Assembly: GCF_002150035.1 (NCBI RefSeq)
Contig: NZ_NETS01000006.1
Location: forward strand, 62,001-126,000
Length of the DNA: 64,000 nucleotides
From: Leptospira venezuelensis
Lineage (GTDB): Bacteria; Spirochaetota; Leptospiria; Leptospirales; Leptospiraceae
Reading direction: 5' to 3'
Below are positions 61,436-64,000 of this stretch, one piece after another; within the stretch, counting starts at the first letter, position 1; each line of letters begins with the position of its first letter. A program made the position numbers and the translations under genes. The notes beneath the pieces were generated by a model that saw only the letters and a program-made list of their open reading frames with translations, was not told the DNA's origin and searched no databases.

Positions 61436-61910
61436 ACGTTCTGAAATAAAGGCTGACTAATACCAGGCCGACAGAGAACAAAATCCCGAATATAAGAAAG
61501 TCTTGCATAAAGCCGAAACCAGGAGGCGGGGCCGTGTTTCCTACGATCCTTCCTAGGATTTTTGGTTTTCCGAAACTATTCCAAACCAAAGTGCGGACTT
61601 GGACTGTATCTCCTACTCTCATTCTTCTGTTTGTGGTTTGGTCTACTTCTTCAGTGACCTCATGTTTTTTGCCTTGTTCGTCAGGTACCAAGTAGGTATA
61701 CACATTTACGGTTCTACCTAACTTATTGAGTTTTGTATTCTCTACAAGCACTCCGAACTCTTTGTTTCCTGGAAGAGATAAGTTTTTATAGATCGATTCT
61801 AAACTTTTGTTTTCCCAATAAACTGCTACGGAAAGAGGAAGAAAGAACGCGAGCGAAATCCAGCCCATGATAAAAAGGATTTTATAGAATGGGGTAGAGT
61901 TCGTTTTCAT
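61416..61910 (-). CDS. DUF3592-type membrane protein
   Basis: A 164-residue protein with two membrane helices (about 10-29 and 138-158) and an exported domain between them. The core LVENTKLNKLGRTVNVYTYLV...RRMRVGDTVQV is the DUF3592 pattern (an OB-like domain between two helices). No catalytic residues. Function unknown. It is convergent with the exported protein gene and lies 110 bases from the PhoX-like gene, which is divergent. Confidence 0.75.
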   Translation of the reverse strand: MKTNSTPFYKILFIMGWISLAFFLPLSVAVYWENKSLESIYKNLSLPGNKEFGVLVENTKLNKLGRTVNVYTYLVPDEQGKKHEVTEEVDQTTNRRMRVGDTVQVRTLVWNSFGKPKILGRIVGNTAPPPGFGFMQDFLIFGILFSVGLVLVSLYFRTFKAEVE

Positions 61911-62019
61911 TCTCAGTCTTAATCATCTTTTTCGACAGGGATTATTACAACCAAGTTTCCTTTTTCTGTAGGAAGAAAAAACGAATGGTCCCGAGAGTTA
62001 GGTGCATTATTCTTAGGAT

Positions 62020-63690
62020 ATGAAGGTATCTAGATCCGACTTTTTGAAATATATGGGAAAGGGGATGCTTGCTTTAACTGCGGCCCGTACCTTAGATCTA
62101 CTCTCAGAACCTGCAAATAAACCTTCTATAAAAGTACATTCTCCGAATTCTTCTTCTTCAAAAAGTTCTAAGGCGGGCTCTGCCAAAATTCCAGGAAGCA
62201 ATTTTAAACCTTTAAAGCCAAATACAAAAGACGATCTGATCTTAGCGGCAGGTTTTACATACGACCTGATCGCAGTATACGGAGATAAGATCAATTCTAA
62301 GGGAGATACTTTCGGTTATGCTGCCGATTTTAACTGTTTCTTCCAATTTCCGAATGATCCAAACTCTGCACTTCTTTGGACCAATCATGAGTATTTAAAC
62401 GAATTAGAATATTATGTAACTGGATATGATTATAACCAGAAGGGTCCGAATAATCGAACACCTGAACAGATCGAAAAATATCTGTATTCATTAGGCGGTT
62501 CAGTGATCGGATTACGCAAATCTAATGGCTCTTGGGTATTAGATTCTGAATCTAAATACGGAAGAAGAATAAACGGAAGGTCGGAATTCCAACTGAAAGG
62601 CCCCGTTGCTGGTTCGGATGCAATCTCTGGTAAAACAAAAGTGAATGGCACATTTGCAAATTGTTCCGGTGGACAAACATTATGGAATACTGTCCTTTCT
62701 TGCGAAGAAAACTACGAAATGGTGGTAGAAGATTGTAAGTTGGGAGATTCCAAAGAATACGGATGGATCATAGAAGTGGATCCATTTGATCCTTCTTCCA
62801 TTCCAGTAAAACATACTGCGCTTGGAAGATTCTCTCATGAAAATGCCGCATTAACTATTTCTCCATCCGGCAAGTTAGTTGTATATATGGGAGATGATTC
62901 CAAGGACCAATGCGTTTATAAATTTGTCTCCGAGAGAAATTTCGATCCTAAAAAAGGAAAATTAAATTCTGAACTTTTGGACGAAGGTACTTTATATGTA
63001 GGTAATTTCGAAAAATGTGTATGGGTTCCATTGGATCTGGAAAAGAATCCAAATCTAAAAAATGCAAAAGATAAAGAAGGTAATCTGAAATTCAAGACCC
63101 AGGCGGATATCTTAGTGTCTTGCAGGGATGCAGCAAAGACGGCCGGCGGAACTCCAATGGACAGACCTGAGGATCTGGAAGTTCATCCATTAGATAAATC
63201 TGTTTTTGTTTCCTTTACCAATAATGATTCTCATGGAAATTTTTACGGACAAATAGTACGTATCAAAGAAGAAAATTCAGATGCTGAATCGGTTCGTTTT
63301 GAATTCGAAGTGTTTGTTGCTGGAGGAGGGAAGAGTGGATTTTCTTCTCCTGATAATTTGGCTTTTGATTCTTCCGGAAATCTTTGGATGGTTACTGATA
63401 TGACTACCCGCTTACTAGGAAAATCCATCTTCAAAAAATTCGGGAATAATGGTATGTTCTTTATTCCTACAAGCGGAGAAGATGCCGGAAAAGCTTTCCA
63501 ATTTGCTTCTGCCCCCATCGGCGCGGAACTCACAGGCCCATGGTTTACACCTGACGAAGAATATTTATTCTTATCTGTGCAACATCCTGGAGAAGATACC
63601 AAGGATTATGATGTTCCTACTAGCCGTTGGCCTTATAGAACGAAAGGCGATATACCTAGGCCAGGAGTCGTCGCGATCAGAAGAGCTTAG
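62020..63690 (+). CDS. PhoX-family phosphatase (DUF839)
   Basis: A 556-residue protein of the PhoX/DUF839 beta-propeller family, related to Ca/Fe-dependent alkaline phosphatases. Family blocks: LLWTNHEYLNELEYYVTG, GTFANCSGGQTLWNTVLSCEENYE (with the iron-ligand cysteine), ALGRFSHENAAL, YMGDDSKDQCVYKFV and RPEDLEVHP. The N-terminus (VSRSDFLKYMGKGMLAL) has the layout of a Tat signal, but the second arginine is a serine (SRS instead of SRR). Length is a little below the usual PhoX (about 600-650). Whether it is a phosphatase or only a structural relative cannot be told. Confidence 0.85.
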   Translation: MKVSRSDFLKYMGKGMLALTAARTLDLLSEPANKPSIKVHSPNSSSSKSSKAGSAKIPGSNFKPLKPNTKDDLILAAGFTYDLIAVYGDKINSKGDTFGYAADFNCFFQFPNDPNSALLWTNHEYLNELEYYVTGYDYNQKGPNNRTPEQIEKYLYSLGGSVIGLRKSNGSWVLDSESKYGRRINGRSEFQLKGPVAGSDAISGKTKVNGTFANCSGGQTLWNTVLSCEENYEMVVEDCKLGDSKEYGWIIEVDPFDPSSIPVKHTALGRFSHENAALTISPSGKLVVYMGDDSKDQCVYKFVSERNFDPKKGKLNSELLDEGTLYVGNFEKCVWVPLDLEKNPNLKNAKDKEGNLKFKTQADILVSCRDAAKTAGGTPMDRPEDLEVHPLDKSVFVSFTNNDSHGNFYGQIVRIKEENSDAESVRFEFEVFVAGGGKSGFSSPDNLAFDSSGNLWMVTDMTTRLLGKSIFKKFGNNGMFFIPTSGEDAGKAFQFASAPIGAELTGPWFTPDEEYLFLSVQHPGEDTKDYDVPTSRWPYRTKGDIPRPGVVAIRRA

Positions 63691-63733
63691 TTTTTAGACT
63701 TCTACAATCGGAATCAAGACCGGTCAGTATTTT

Positions 63734-64000
63734 CTATTTCGTTCCAGACTTTCTTTTTAATAATTGCTCTAATTTTTCTTTAGGAGGAGTCATTTGTTTG
63801 ATTTCTTCCTTAGTAGGAGTTAGTTGTTTTTCCGTTTTTGCGGTAGTGATACCGTTACAAGGATCTTCCTGATTTGCTGATTGCCCTTTGATTGCACGTA
63901 CCCAAGAGCATGCAATTTTCAAATATCCATTTGCGCTAGGATGGATTCCGTCTGCAGAATAATCTGGTCCAGGTTGCAACGTGCTATGCATATCCACAAG
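63734..64000 (-). CDS. SGNH/GDSL-type hydrolase, C-terminal part
   Basis: An open frame enters from the right edge of the window; its N-terminus is missing. The visible 88 residues include the block V motif SADGIHPSANGYLKIA, with the Asp and His of the SGNH catalytic triad, followed by a disordered Lys/Thr/Glu/Pro-rich tail (TPTKEEIKQMTPPKEKLEQL). GDSL esterases of this kind cut acyl groups from lipids or polysaccharides. No other evidence is available on the substrate. The stop lies 44 bases from that of the convergent PhoX-like gene. Confidence 0.7.
   Translation of the reverse strand, partial: LVDMHSTLQPGPDYSADGIHPSANGYLKIACSWVRAIKGQSANQEDPCNGITTAKTEKQLTPTKEEIKQMTPPKEKLEQLLKRKSGTK

Overview
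The window is spirochaete DNA, almost certainly Leptospira. The evidence is a compact heme biosynthesis operon with an embedded two-component system (the HemKR arrangement known from Leptospira), a porphobilinogen deaminase/uroporphyrinogen III synthase fusion, a bat locus with a fused BatB-BatC, DUF1574-type proteins, and very tightly packed AT-leaning genes with many 1-4 base overlaps. In Leptospira the genes asd, metF and the hem operon are carried on the small second chromosome. The window also holds a partition locus with a probable replication protein, so I infer that it covers the origin-proximal part of that replicon. The species cannot be told from the sequence alone.

Layout. 0-1.6 kb: a partial coiled-coil protein and three small envelope genes resembling a YqjD/YqjE pair. 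1.6-6.1 kb (minus): asd, a large unrecognised protein and pyruvate kinase. 6.2-10.7 kb: an SGNH-like protein, a polytopic membrane protein and an MBOAT acyltransferase, which look like an envelope O-acylation set. 10.8-11.9 kb: a small zinc-ribbon gene and about 0.8 kb of unexplained DNA. 11.9-15.7 kb (minus): four poorly known genes ending in a Fis-type regulator. 15.7-18.8 kb: parA, parB and a winged-helix replication-type protein, with two near-identical 16-bp palindromes (candidate parS) just upstream. 18.9-21.4 kb: an 835-residue protein combining discoidin-like domains with eight phage-tail-fibre-type repeats. 21.4-24.1 kb: metF, mqnD and a HAD phosphatase.

24.4-33.1 kb: hemA, hemCD, hemB, hemL, hemK, hemR, hemE and hemN, all overlapping or touching, behind a perfect TGACA-N6-TGACA box that matches the described HemR site. 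33.2-39.9 kb: a DUF5683 protein, hemG/hemY, an ECF sigma module (sigma factor with TPR-like tail, DGPF/YCII protein, SRPBCC protein), ferrochelatase, and an omptin-like outer-membrane protein that keeps the DxD and DxH catalytic pairs. 40.0-41.7 kb: a second, different parA-parB pair with its own inverted-repeat motif.

41.8-52.0 kb: flavodoxin-fold reductase, a repeat-rich intergenic stretch, a cyclic-nucleotide-binding protein, a GGDEF cyclase, two SDRs, a low-molecular-weight phosphatase, an NDH-2-type dehydrogenase, a DUF1574 protein and a MORN-repeat lipoprotein. 52.0-60.9 kb: a translationally coupled moxR-DUF58-batX-batA-batBC-batD-htpG run. 60.9-64 kb: small envelope proteins, a PhoX-family protein with an imperfect Tat motif, and the 3' end of a GDSL-type gene.

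The points most worth checking are the two ParAB systems with distinct candidate centromere motifs on one replicon, a 10-mer (ATGAGACATA) that recurs near replication and partition genes, the discoidin/tail-fibre hybrid, and the omptin-like protease.
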